A program made the translations under genes and the position numbers. A DNA stretch of 64,000 bases from Stutzerimonas kirkiae (GTDB lineage: Bacteria > Pseudomonadota > Gammaproteobacteria > Pseudomonadales > Pseudomonadaceae): contig NZ_QJUO01000018.1 in assembly GCF_004327335.1 (NCBI RefSeq), positions 1-64,000 of the forward strand, in the 5' to 3' direction. A model generated the notes under the pieces. The model did not search any database. It was not told the origin of the DNA and worked only from the letters and a program-made list of their open reading frames with translations. Below, piece after piece: positions 49,391 to 58,001 of this stretch (position 1 is its first letter; every line of letters begins with the position of its first letter).

Positions 49391-50796
49391 GGCTGCATCG
49401 CCTCCAGCAGGGCGCTTTCCATGCCGTAGTAGCGGGCGCGCTCGGCGAAAATCGGGCGCATGGCGCTGCTGTCGTAGGTACCTTTGACCAGGTCGTCGTA
49501 GGCGCTGTCGTCGTAATTGAAGCGGAACAGTTCCTGGGTGACGATGACATCGCCCTCCATGCCCGCCAGCTCGACGATGCTGGTGACGCGGCGGCTGCCG
49601 TCGCGCATGCGCTCCACCTGCACGATCAATTGCACCGCGCTGGCGATCTGGCGGCGGATGGAGTACAGCGGCAGGTTGCCGTTGGCCATCAGTACCATGC
49701 TTTCCAGGCGGATCAGCGCGTCACGCGGGGTGTTGGCGTGCAGGGTGGTCATCGAGCCGTCGTGGCCGGTATTCATCGCCTGCAGCACGTCCAGCGCCTC
49801 CGCGCCACGGGTCTCGCCGAGGATGATGCGGTCCGGGCGCATGCGCAGCGCGTTGCGCACCAGGTCGCCCTGGGTGACCCGGCCGCCGCCCTCCAGGTTG
49901 GCCGGCCGGGTTTCCAGGCGCAGCACGTGGGGCTGCTGCAATTGCAGTTCGGCGGCATCCTCCACGGTGATGATGCGCTCCGCCACCGAGATGAAGCGCG
50001 ACAGGGCATTGAGCAGGGTGGTCTTGCCCGAGCCGGTGCCACCGGAAATCAGGATGTTCAGCCGGCTCGCCGCGGCGATCTCGAGCACCCGGGCCATCGC
50101 CTGGGACAGGCTGCCTTTCGCCGCCAGGCGCTGCAGCGTCAGGTCCTTGCGCGAGAACTTGCGGATAGAGATGGCCGCGCCGTCGATCGCCAGCGGTGGC
50201 AATACCACGTTCACGCGGCTGCCGTCGGCGAGGCGGGCGTCGACCATCGGGCTGCTTTCGTCGACCCGGCGCCCCACCGATGAGGCGATACGCTGGGCGA
50301 CGTTGACCACGTGGGCGTTGTCGCGGAACTTCAGCAGCGTCAATTCCAGTTTGCCGAAGCGCTCGACGTAGATCTGGTCCGGGCCGTTGACCATGATGTC
50401 GCTGACGTTATCGTCCTGCAGCAGGGGCTCTATCGGGCCGACGCCGAACATGTCGTCGAGGATCGCTTGCGCCATCAGCAACTGCTCGCTGTGCGGCACC
50501 GGCGTGCCTTCGCCGGCGACGGTTTCCGCGATGATTGTCTCGACCTCCCGGCGCACGTCGTCGCGCGGGCGCTCCAGGGCACTGGAAATGTCCAGCGTGG
50601 CGAACAGCGTCTGGCGGATATGGGCATAGCTGTCGGAGCGGACGATGCTGTCTTCGCTATCGCCCGGGCGCTGGGAGGGCACTTCGTCATGCCCCGTGCC
50701 GGCCGCCGCAGCCGGCGTGCCCGCGGACGCGCGGGACTGTTGCGGTTGCCCGGCCTCGGGCGGTGCAGGGGCTGACGATTTGCGACCAAAGCTCAT
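49387..50796 (-). CDS. tadA: Tad pilus ATPase TadA (CpaF)
   Basis: A 469-residue VirB11-like motor that drives Flp export. Walker A is GGTGSGKTT, with VDARLADGSRVNVVLPP and IILGETRGAEALDVLQAMNTGHDGS (in two parts) typical of the CpaF branch. The N-terminus is rich in Ala and Pro. ATG 50796 overlaps the tadZ stop by ATGA; a start at 50826 would reach into tadZ. Catalytic residues look intact. Confidence 0.92.
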   Translation of the reverse strand: MSFGRKSSAPAPPEAGQPQQSRASAGTPAAAAGTGHDEVPSQRPGDSEDSIVRSDSYAHIRQTLFATLDISSALERPRDDVRREVETIIAETVAGEGTPVPHSEQLLMAQAILDDMFGVGPIEPLLQDDNVSDIMVNGPDQIYVERFGKLELTLLKFRDNAHVVNVAQRIASSVGRRVDESSPMVDARLADGSRVNVVLPPLAIDGAAISIRKFSRKDLTLQRLAAKGSLSQAMARVLEIAAASRLNILISGGTGSGKTTLLNALSRFISVAERIITVEDAAELQLQQPHVLRLETRPANLEGGGRVTQGDLVRNALRMRPDRIILGETRGAEALDVLQAMNTGHDGSMTTLHANTPRDALIRLESMVLMANGNLPLYSIRRQIASAVQLIVQVERMRDGSRRVTSIVELAGMEGDVIVTQELFRFNYDDSAYDDLVKGTYDSSAMRPIFAERARYYGMESALLEAMQP

Positions 50797-52001
50797 GCCG
50801 CCCCCTTGCTGGCCAGGCGTTGCCACCAGGGTTTGCCGGGCGCCGTTGCTGTCTCTCCGGTCAGCAGGCTGGCGAGGCGGGCGATGCCCTGGGCGAATTC
50901 GCTGCGCTCGGGCATGGACTGCGTCAGGTTTTCCGCCAGCGACAGGGCCTGGGCGTCGTAGCCGATCTGTAGCGCGATGGGGATGTCGACCGTGTCGATG
51001 AAGTCGTTGATGGCGACCTTGTTGCGATTGTGCGGCTGTGGCTGGTTGATGATGCTGTATACCGTCGCCGGCGTGGGCTGTGCCTCGATGCTGCGCACCA
51101 GCCTGACCAGTGTCCTGGCCGAATGGACCGAAGGCTCCGCCACCACGCAGGCGAGGTTGGCGTGCAGGAAGGCTTCGTTGGCCAGCGTGCCGCCGCGCTG
51201 TGGCACATCCAGCACTATGTAGTGGTAGTGCTGGCTGAGTACGGCCAGCAGTTGCCCCAGTACGCCTTCGGCGATCGTGTAGGCGTCCATGTAGTCCAGT
51301 TCCGCGCCTACCGCGTACAGCCGCCCGGAGACCGTGCTCAGAAGCTGTTCCAGGTACTGCGGGTCCAGGCGCCGGACATTGTTCAGTAGTTCGATCAGCG
51401 CGCTGCCGCCGCCCAGGCCGAGCATGCTGGTGCCACAGCCGCCATACAGGTCCAGGTCGATGTAGATCACGCGCCGGTGCGCCCCGGCGTTGGCCAGGCA
51501 GCGCGCCAGATGTACCGCCACGCTGGTGGTGCCGACGCCGCCGCGGCTGCCGACCACCGCGACGGTCTTGCCCAGGCGTCGTTGGCGCACTGGACGGTTG
51601 CCCTCGTCGAGCAGCACGCGCCGCAGCAACTCCATGCCCAGTGGCTTGACCAGGTAGTCCTGGATGCCGCGTGACAGCAGGTTGCGATACAGGCCGACAT
51701 CGTTGCGCTCGCCCACCACATAGACCTTCACCGAGGGCTCGCAGGCGTCGGCCAGCCGTTCGAGTTCATCCAGCGGCCCGCTGGAGCCGGAGATGTCCAC
51801 CAGCAGGCGTTGTGGCGAGCGCCCGGCCTTTTTCAGCCAACCGATGCAGTCGTCGATATCGCCACGCTCTACCCGGTAGTCGGTTGGCGTGCTGGCCTTG
51901 AAAAAACTGCCCAGCGCTTGCTTGCTGTCGCTGTCCGTGACGAATGCGGCGAATGTCAGCACGCGTTGCTCGGCACGTTCCCTATCACCTGGCAGGTTCA
52001 T
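50793..52001 (-). CDS. tadZ: Tad pilus localisation protein TadZ (CpaE)
   Basis: A 402-residue protein with an atypical receiver domain (about 15-140) joined to a ParA/MinD ATPase. The deviant Walker A is SRGGVGTTS, preceded by KTVAVVG. Family members place the Tad machine at cell poles. It sits between the cpaD-like gene and tadA. Confidence 0.87.
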   Translation of the reverse strand: MNLPGDRERAEQRVLTFAAFVTDSDSKQALGSFFKASTPTDYRVERGDIDDCIGWLKKAGRSPQRLLVDISGSSGPLDELERLADACEPSVKVYVVGERNDVGLYRNLLSRGIQDYLVKPLGMELLRRVLLDEGNRPVRQRRLGKTVAVVGSRGGVGTTSVAVHLARCLANAGAHRRVIYIDLDLYGGCGTSMLGLGGGSALIELLNNVRRLDPQYLEQLLSTVSGRLYAVGAELDYMDAYTIAEGVLGQLLAVLSQHYHYIVLDVPQRGGTLANEAFLHANLACVVAEPSVHSARTLVRLVRSIEAQPTPATVYSIINQPQPHNRNKVAINDFIDTVDIPIALQIGYDAQALSLAENLTQSMPERSEFAQGIARLASLLTGETATAPGKPWWQRLASKGAA

Positions 52002-52016
52002 TCATCCCCATCCGTT

Positions 52017-52430
52017 TCAGTTGTCCAGATCTTCGGTGGACGCGGTTTCGCGTAGCGCCTCCACCTTGTTTTCCCGGTAGCGGGTGACCGCCAGGGCCGC
52101 CGCGTCGGCGTGCATGCCCGGATACCGCAGGGGCTGCGCCAGGTCCTGCGGGCGTGCCAGGCTCGCCGCCAGGTTGCCGTAGGTCGCGCAGCCGAAGGCG
52201 ATCCGCCAGCGCTGGCGGTCCTCGCCCTGGCGCCTGGCGGGCTGTTCCAGGGCGCGGCAATCGGGCGCTACGCCGACCCAGTGTTCGCCGAAGCGCTGCA
52301 ACTGGATGACCGACGCGTCCGGTACGCCCTGGGCATCCCGCTGCCAACTCGCGCAGCCGGGCAGCAGCAATGCCAGCCCGGCCACCAGCAGTGTCGTGGC
52401 GGGGCGGTATATTTCCGTGTGGATTGCCAT
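52017..52430 (-). CDS. CpaD-like pilus lipoprotein
   Basis: A 137-residue lipoprotein with lipobox LLLPGC (Cys26). The segment FGCATYGNLAASLARPQDL is the CpaD hallmark (GCAT.xNLAAM.xDP.DL). CpaD-type proteins help secretin assembly in Caulobacter. It lies between rcpA and tadZ, where many Tad loci carry rcpB or cpaD. Assignment is good, although the overall protein is shorter than Caulobacter CpaD. Confidence 0.78.
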   Translation of the reverse strand: MAIHTEIYRPATTLLVAGLALLLPGCASWQRDAQGVPDASVIQLQRFGEHWVGVAPDCRALEQPARRQGEDRQRWRIAFGCATYGNLAASLARPQDLAQPLRYPGMHADAAALAVTRYRENKVEALRETASTEDLDN

Positions 52431-52464
52431 TCGCAGTCTCCTCTGGGCGGACGGCCAGGTGCCG

Positions 52465-53841
52465 TCAGTAGACGAAGCCAGCCGTCCCGGTCAGGCGTGG
52501 AACGCTGCTCTGCAAGGGGTCGTAGCCACTCTTGCGCTGCAGCATGTATTCGATATCGGAATTGGCCCGCATGCTGTCCAGCGGCGTTGCCAACTGGCCG
52601 GGAGACGTGGGGCGGACCAGGTAGGGCGTCACTATCACCACCAGTTCGCTCTTGTTGTTGCGGTAGTCCGACGAGGAAAACAGCTTGCCCAGCACGGGGA
52701 TGGCGCCCAGGCCGGGTACCCTGGAAAGCACGTCGCTGATGTTGTTCTGCAGCAGCCCGCCGATGGCGAAGCTCTGCCCGCTGGCCATTTCCACCGTGGT
52801 TTCCACCCGCCGCACGGAAATGCCGGGAATGCTGATGTTGTCCACGGTCACGCTGTTGTCGGTGTCGATCTCGCTGATCTCGGGGCGCACCTTGATGCTG
52901 ATGCGGTCGTCGGCCAGCACCGTGGGGGTGAAGTCGAGCGCCACGCCGAAGGCCTTGAACTCGACGGTGGTGGTGTTCTCTTCCTGGCGCACCGGCACCG
53001 GGAACTCGCCGCCGGCCAGGAAACTGGCGGTCTGCCCGGAAATGGCGGTGAGGTTGGGTTCGGCCAGGATGCTGATCAGGCCCTCCTGGTCCAGCGCGTC
53101 GATCATCGCCTGGATTGAGGTACCGCCCTTGCTGTAGCCGCCGAGGAAGGAGTAGGCGTCGGAAGAGTAGACATAGCCGTCCGTGCCGGTGAAGTCCCGC
53201 CCGTTGGCCAGGCCGAGGGTGAACCTGCCCGGCGAGGCGAGCACCTGCCAATTGATGCCCAGTTGCTGGGTGATGGCGCGCGACACCTCGGTCACGCGTA
53301 CCCGCAGGTATACCTGTACCGGGCTGGACAGGCCCAGCCGGTTGACCACCTGGTCCTCCTCCCCGAGCCAGGGGCGCAAGGTCTGCAGGATGGCCTCGGC
53401 GGTGCCGGCATCGGGCACCGCACCGGAGACCATCAGCGAGCCGGGCGCCGAGGCCAGCGACAGGCGCAGGGCCGGGAAGCGCTGGCGCAGTGCGGCCTGC
53501 ATTTCGGCGAGGTTGTGCCGCACCAGCAACTGGCGCTTGAGCAGCGTCCTGCCGTTGGCGTCCAGCGCGTACAGCGTGGTGCTGCCCACCCGCACCCCGA
53601 GCACCAGCAGGGTGCCGGCGGTGGGCGACTGCACGTCGGCGATCTTCGGGTCGGCGACGAAGACCGTCGCCAGTTCGCCGCCCACCCGCAGCAGCGAACC
53701 TTCGCCGACGGCCAGCGCCAACTGCCCCCAGGCCGGTGCGCTCGCCAGCAGGCCGGCGACCAGCAGTGCCTGGAATGCGTGCCTGGCCGGCCGTCGAAAA
53801 ACGGCCTCGCCCAGCTTGTTCAACGGCTTGTCAGCGTGCAT
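52465..53841 (-). CDS. rcpA: Tad secretin RcpA (CpaC)
   Basis: A 458-residue outer-membrane secretin with signal peptide (ALLVAGLLASAPAWGQ), an N-terminal BON-like pilus-domain, and a secretin domain including FAIGGLLQNNISDVLSRVPGLG and IPVLGKLFSS. The start at MHADKPLNK overlaps rcpC by 11 bp. Forms the outer-membrane pore for the Flp pilus. Confidence 0.9.
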   Translation of the reverse strand: MHADKPLNKLGEAVFRRPARHAFQALLVAGLLASAPAWGQLALAVGEGSLLRVGGELATVFVADPKIADVQSPTAGTLLVLGVRVGSTTLYALDANGRTLLKRQLLVRHNLAEMQAALRQRFPALRLSLASAPGSLMVSGAVPDAGTAEAILQTLRPWLGEEDQVVNRLGLSSPVQVYLRVRVTEVSRAITQQLGINWQVLASPGRFTLGLANGRDFTGTDGYVYSSDAYSFLGGYSKGGTSIQAMIDALDQEGLISILAEPNLTAISGQTASFLAGGEFPVPVRQEENTTTVEFKAFGVALDFTPTVLADDRISIKVRPEISEIDTDNSVTVDNISIPGISVRRVETTVEMASGQSFAIGGLLQNNISDVLSRVPGLGAIPVLGKLFSSSDYRNNKSELVVIVTPYLVRPTSPGQLATPLDSMRANSDIEYMLQRKSGYDPLQSSVPRLTGTAGFVY

Positions 53842-54733
53842 GAGTGTCGAATTCCTGTTGTTGTCGTTGGCTGCCGCGCAGGATGAGTACCCGCCGTGGC
53901 GCCGCCGGGCCTTGGCTGTTTTCCGTTGCCGTGCCGTCCAGTACACGGGACACATCGCCGCCCCACACCGGGCGACGCTCCTCGCCGCTGGCGCTGTCCC
54001 AGGCCACCACGGAGGCCGCTGGCGCCTGGGCATCGGCCCGCGCCTCGCGCTCCTCCACGGCGAAACTGCGCAAGGCCATGGACAGGCTGCCCAGTTGCGT
54101 GGCGACGGTGACGGCTTCCGCCGCGCGCGGCGCCACCTCGAAGGTGATGGTTCTGGCGCGGCTGGGCTTGTTGTCTTGCGCGTTGCCCTGGAACCTGGAG
54201 CCCACCGCGATGATGCGTACCCGCTCCACCACGGTTTCACTCACCACCAGGGTCGTGGCGCGCGCCCCATTCTTGCCGGCCTGGCTCAGTTTCTGGGTGA
54301 GGATGATGTCGACGAAATCCCCCGGCTGGATCAGGCCGGCGTTGCCGGATACATCGTTGACCGGCACGGAAACGGCCCGCATGCCTGGCTTGAGCGCCGC
54401 CGCCAGGAAGCCGGGGGCGTCCGGGCGGATCACATCGCCTTCCAGGATCAGCGCGCCGGCCGGTTTCGCGCCGCGCATCAGCGCACCGTGCAATTCGCTG
54501 CCTGCCGTGCCTTCGGCCAGGGCGCCCTTGGGCAGCCTGTCGGCGGCGACCGCCCGCCATTCCAGGTCACCTTCGCGCAGCAGCAGGCCGGCCGGTAGCG
54601 CGGCGGCGGCGGCCCTGATGCGCAGCGCCTGCGGCGGTGGCTCCGGGGTACGGCTGACGAACCAGCCCCGCGCCAGCAGCGCCAGGGCGGCGGCGGCGAG
54701 CAGGATCAAGGCGAGCTTCAATACCGATGACAT
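53831..54733 (-). CDS. rcpC: Tad pilus assembly protein RcpC (CpaB)
   Basis: A 300-residue protein with one N-terminal membrane helix (LKLALILLAAAALALLARGW) and a SAF domain (about 45-115) before the RcpC domain with MRAVSVPVNDVSGNAGLIQPGDFVDI (in parts). RcpC is an inner-membrane or periplasmic subunit linked to pilin modification or assembly. First gene after the peptidase, 94 bp on, with nothing in the gap. Confidence 0.88.
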   Translation of the reverse strand: MSSVLKLALILLAAAALALLARGWFVSRTPEPPPQALRIRAAAAALPAGLLLREGDLEWRAVAADRLPKGALAEGTAGSELHGALMRGAKPAGALILEGDVIRPDAPGFLAAALKPGMRAVSVPVNDVSGNAGLIQPGDFVDIILTQKLSQAGKNGARATTLVVSETVVERVRIIAVGSRFQGNAQDNKPSRARTITFEVAPRAAEAVTVATQLGSLSMALRSFAVEEREARADAQAPAASVVAWDSASGEERRPVWGGDVSRVLDGTATENSQGPAAPRRVLILRGSQRQQQEFDTHAR

Positions 54734-54827
54734 CGATCACTCCCTGGTGTGGCGTCAAGTATCAATGCCGGCATATGGATCAGTGCCCGTAGGGGCCGTG
54801 CGCAACCGGACATCCGCCCCTTGGCTG

Positions 54828-55307
54828 TCAGCCCCGTTGTTCGAGCAGCAGCACGACGATACCGCCGAGCACCAGCGCCACCCCGTAGGGCACCCCGCGC
54901 CGCGCCGACAGGGCATGGCGCAAGCCCCTCGGCGAGCTGCCCGGGCAGCGGTCCGCCAGCCAGCCGGCGATGCCCAGCAGCAGGCCGCCAAGGCCGGTCG
55001 CCAGCAACGCGGCAGGTGCTCCGGACGGCCCGGCCCACAGCATCAGCACCGTCGCCAGCTTGACATCACCGCCGCCGATGCCGCCGTGCATGAAGGGCGG
55101 CAACAGCGAGAGGAAGGTGAGCGCGGCGGCCAGGCCATGCAGGGCTAACGCGCTCCAGCCCATCTCGCCCAGCCATGCATTGAGCGGGAACAGCCCGGCA
55201 TACAGCAGCACCCAGCGGTTCGGCAGGCGGCGCCGGAGCAGATCGGCGCGGGCCAGTTGCCAGAAGATCGCCGCCAGCGGCAGTGACAGGTAACCGCCGG
55301 GTAGCAT
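54828..55307 (-). CDS. fppA: Tad prepilin peptidase (TadV/CpaA/FppA type)
   Basis: A 159-residue membrane aspartic protease of the short Tad type, with about five helices and no N-terminal methylase domain. The two active-site Asp are Asp22 (ARADLLRRRLPN) and Asp81 (GGGDVKLAT). It processes Flp and the TadE/F pseudopilins. In P. aeruginosa fppA lies at the far end of the cluster; here it directly follows flp. Confidence 0.88.
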   Translation of the reverse strand: MLPGGYLSLPLAAIFWQLARADLLRRRLPNRWVLLYAGLFPLNAWLGEMGWSALALHGLAAALTFLSLLPPFMHGGIGGGDVKLATVLMLWAGPSGAPAALLATGLGGLLLGIAGWLADRCPGSSPRGLRHALSARRGVPYGVALVLGGIVVLLLEQRG

Positions 55308-55312
55308 TGGCG

Positions 55313-55507
55313 TTAATCTGGTGTCGATTCTGTCGCGGCATTAGTGATGGCGGTTCCAGCGTTTTCAAATAGTGTCTCGATATCGCCCTTGAAGTTGGTG
55401 ACGCCGGTCACTATCACGACTACCAGTATTCCCGCCAGGATGGCATATTCCAATGCGGATACTCCGCGCTCGTCATCTTTTAATATATTCAGAAGTCTGC
55501 GCATCAT
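55313..55507 (-). CDS. flp: Flp type IVb major pilin
   Basis: A 64-residue prepilin. The basic and polar leader ends at Gly15, followed by VSALEYAILAGILVVVIVTG, where Glu and Tyr at mature positions 5 and 6 are the Flp signature. The C-terminal part is short and acidic. CAAGGAGCAAC precedes ATG 55507, a strong ribosome site; longer readings to 55729 are not supported. It is the first gene of the cluster, as expected for the most abundant product. Confidence 0.94.
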   Translation of the reverse strand: MMRRLLNILKDDERGVSALEYAILAGILVVVIVTGVTNFKGDIETLFENAGTAITNAATESTPD

Positions 55508-55692
55508 GTTGCTCCTTGCATGGATAATATTATTGCTGGATGAGAAGTTAGGAGTATTACAAAGAGATTGCAAGTGGATATGTCGCGGCATCCTGTCGCG
55601 GATTATTGGTTTAACTGATGGGTATTTATTATTTCCGGTTATTCCTTGCCGTAATTGGCTGTCAAACGACAGGAAATAATGAAGGGCGTTAA

Positions 55693-55716
55693 GAGCCTGT
55701 TCACGATCTCGCGAGC
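55693..55716 (+). repeat. Solitary end of the MITE-like element
   Basis: It begins GAGCCTGTTCACGATCTCGC and matches 23 of 24 bases of the reverse complement of 17865-17888. The other end is not found nearby. Confidence 0.6.
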
Positions 55717-56067
55717 CAGGACCCGCCATGCACGCGGGCTTCCCGGCTCAGGTGCAGACGGCGCCCCCTACCTGAACCTGATAGTCGCTATCGTCACGGA
55801 AATCGAGTCAATTCATGCAGCGTGGACGGGCGCGGCTGTTATTGCATAGGCTGTGTGACTGAATGACACTGCGACCGATAGTCCTGTTCACGGAGTGTTG
55901 GTTTGAAGAGGCGATGGAAGTTCCAGTCGTGTGGGTATTTGGCCGCTGATTGCCACTTCCATATCGCTAATGCATGCGGTGAGAGTGGCGGGTGGTTATT
56001 CGATTGATCGCTATCGAAGTGGTTGTTTGATATGGGCAGTGTTTCAGGATTGGAATAAATAATGTAT

Positions 56068-56215
56068 GGCTTCAGGATCGTACAGCGCGACCTGGAGCTT
56101 ATCGTACCTGTACGAATGCCTGGTGGCGTGCGGGATTCGCGACAGTACGGGCACCAGGACAGCGCCAGCGGCCTACGATAAAACGCACACTCGATTGCCT
56201 ATCCAGCCAGCGCAT
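56068..56215 (+). repeat. Repeats B (56068-56122) and A copy 4 (about 56123-56215), right of the Tad locus
   Basis: The B part opens with GGCTTCAGGATC, exact with the reverse strand of 12696-12707, and the 43-bp core is parallel to 43538-43580. The A part holds GGGATTCGCGACAG, a CGGCCTACGATAAAA block and CTCGATTGCCTATCC, related to copy 1. Confidence 0.55.
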
Positions 56216-56310
56216 CTGCCGGATGCGCGACAGTACTGCGGTCAGGGCGCGAAGAAGCTCATGTGGCTGGTCATGTGAAAGGCGGGGGATGGCGAGAATC
56301 GCCGGGGGGA

Positions 56311-56332
56311 AGGGCGGTACGAATGTACCGCC
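56311..56332 (-). terminator. Terminator-like hairpin after ccoP2
   Basis: A perfect 9-bp stem (GGGCGGTAC, loop GAAT, GTACCGCCC) lies 9 bp beyond the ccoP2 stop. A T tract is lacking. Confidence 0.65.
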
Positions 56333-56341
56333 CCTGGTGCG

Positions 56342-57277
56342 TTACTGTTCTTCTGTCCGTTCGTCGCTCTTGGACAGGCTGTAGACATAGGCCGCCAGCA
56401 GGTGGACCTTGTCGTTGCCCAGGTATTGCTCCTGTGCCGGCATCTGGCCATTGCGGCCATGACGGATGGTCTGCTGCAACTGCGCCAGGCTGCTGCCGTA
56501 GATCCAGCCGGCCGGGCTGTTCAGCGCCGGAGCGCCGAGTGCGGCCATGCCGTCGCCAGTCGCACCGTGGCAGACGGCGCAGGTCTGGGCGTAGACGGTC
56601 TCGCCGGCTTCCAGATCGACGCTGGTGCCTTCCGGCAGTGCCAGGCCTGCCAGGTCCTTGCGCACGAATGCCGCGACGTTCTTCACGCCTTCTTCGCCGA
56701 TGACCGCGCCCCAGGCGGGCATGACGCCGATACGGCCATGGAGGATCGAGGCCTTGATGGTCTCGGGCTCGCCGCCCCAGCGCCAGTCCTTGTCGGCCAG
56801 GTTGGGGAAGCCGACCGAGCCCTTGGCGTCCGAGCCATGGCAGATCGAGCAGTAGGTGGCGAACAGGCGGTTACCCATTTTCAGCGCCTGCTCGTCCTTG
56901 GCCACCTCGGCGATGGGCATGGCGGAGTACTTGGCGAAGATCGGGCCGTATTTCGCTTCAGCCTGCGCTACCTCGCGCTCCCAGGCTTTTTCCTGGGTCC
57001 AGCCGCCTTCATAGCCCGGCAGCACGCCCTTCCAGTTACCCAGGCCCGGATAGAGGACCAGGTAGACGATGCCGAACAGCAGGGTGCCGATGAACAGCAG
57101 GAACCACCACTTGGGCAGCGGGTTGTCGTACTCCTCGATGCCGTCGAAGGCATGTCCCAGGGTCTTGTCGGTGGTCGTGGCCGGTTCACCCTTGCGTGTG
57201 GCGAAGATCAACCAGAACAGAGCGACAAAGGTGCCCAGCGTCAGCAGGGCGATGTATCCACTCCAGAAAGTGCTCAT
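56342..57277 (-). CDS. ccoP: cbb3-type oxidase subunit CcoP (operon 2)
   Basis: A 311-residue dihaem subunit with the same layout as CcoP1: two N-terminal helices with [15 protein letters not shown], and haem motifs CSICH (143-147) and CAVCH (233-237). It differs most from CcoP1 in the linker between the two haem domains and at the C-terminus, which ends DERTEEQ. It follows ccoO2 after an 83-bp gap lacking ccoQ. Confidence 0.96.
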   Translation of the reverse strand: MSTFWSGYIALLTLGTFVALFWLIFATRKGEPATTTDKTLGHAFDGIEEYDNPLPKWWFLLFIGTLLFGIVYLVLYPGLGNWKGVLPGYEGGWTQEKAWEREVAQAEAKYGPIFAKYSAMPIAEVAKDEQALKMGNRLFATYCSICHGSDAKGSVGFPNLADKDWRWGGEPETIKASILHGRIGVMPAWGAVIGEEGVKNVAAFVRKDLAGLALPEGTSVDLEAGETVYAQTCAVCHGATGDGMAALGAPALNSPAGWIYGSSLAQLQQTIRHGRNGQMPAQEQYLGNDKVHLLAAYVYSLSKSDERTEEQ

Positions 57278-57360
57278 GTGCTACTCCTGGACAGCCTGAG
57301 CAACTCCGACTGTCCTCGATTTTAGTCCCAGGCGGCCATCAGGCGGCCGCCGTCCGATGA

Positions 57361-57987
57361 TCAGCGCTTGTTCTGCAAGGCAGTGCCGAGCACTTGCAGG
57401 TAGGCGACCATTGCGTCCATCTCGGTCTTGCCCTTGACGGCATCGGAGGCACCGGCGATGTCCTCTTCGCTATAGGGCACGCCCAGAGCACGCAGCGCCT
57501 GCATCTTCTTGGCGGTATCCTTGCCGTCGAGCACGTTCTCGACCAGCCAGGGATAGGACGGCATTTTCGATTCCGGGACCACGTTGCGCGGGTTGTACAG
57601 GTGCGCACGTTGCCAGTCGTCGGAGTAGCGACCGCCGACGCGGGCCAGGTCCGGACCACGACGGTTGGAACCCCACAGGAAGGGGTGGTCGTAGACGCTC
57701 TCGCCAGCGACCGAGTAGTGCCCGTAGCGTTCGGTCTCGGCGCGGAACGGGCGGATCATCTGGGTGTGGCAACCGACGCAGCCTTCCTTGATATAGAGGT
57801 CGCGGCCTTCCAGTTCCAGCGCGGTGTAGGGCTTCATGCCCGCCACCGGCTCGTTGACCACGTCCTGGAAGAACAGCGGGACGATTTGCGTCAGGCCACC
57901 GATGCTCACGGCGAAGATCATCAGAATGGCCATCAGGCCGATGTTCTTCTCGATTTTCTCGTGTTTGGTCTCGTTATGAGTTGTCAT
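57361..57987 (-). CDS. ccoO: cbb3-type oxidase subunit CcoO (operon 2)
   Basis: A 208-residue monohaem subunit with CVGCH at 70-74. It differs from CcoO1 by only a handful of residues. Silent-site identity is very high over 57674-57979 and lower over the last third, which suggests recent gene conversion with ccoO1 rather than constraint alone. Confidence 0.96.
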   Translation of the reverse strand: MTTHNETKHEKIEKNIGLMAILMIFAVSIGGLTQIVPLFFQDVVNEPVAGMKPYTALELEGRDLYIKEGCVGCHTQMIRPFRAETERYGHYSVAGESVYDHPFLWGSNRRGPDLARVGGRYSDDWQRAHLYNPRNVVPESKMPSYPWLVENVLDGKDTAKKMQALRALGVPYSEEDIAGASDAVKGKTEMDAMVAYLQVLGTALQNKR

Positions 57988-58001
57988 TTCAGGTCGGCTC
58001 C

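Larger units (their letters stand above)
43601..55507 (-). other. Complete Tad/Flp pilus locus inserted between two cbb3 operons
   Basis: Thirteen genes run on one strand: flp, fppA, rcpC, rcpA, cpaD-like, tadZ, tadA, tadB, tadC, tadD, tadE, tadF, tadG. All junctions after rcpC are short or overlapping. No regulator such as pprA/pprB is present inside. Repeat B copies lie at both edges. In P. aeruginosa, as I recall, the two cco operons are adjacent and the Tad locus is elsewhere. Confidence 0.85.
55508..56341. other. 834-bp gene-free region between flp and ccoP2
   Basis: It holds the flp leader and promoter area (AT-rich, 55510-55690), a solitary end of the MITE-like element (55693-55716), repeats B and A (56068-56215) and the ccoP2 terminator. 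A weak TTGCAA/TAACTT pair at 17-bp spacing lies about 45 bp upstream of flp. A 38-codon frame at 56062 follows the repeat. Confidence 0.5.

Noticed and set aside
57278-57360. Five-codon frame (MAAWD) as a ccoQ2 remnant
   Set aside because: It does not resemble CcoQ, so a remnant cannot be claimed.
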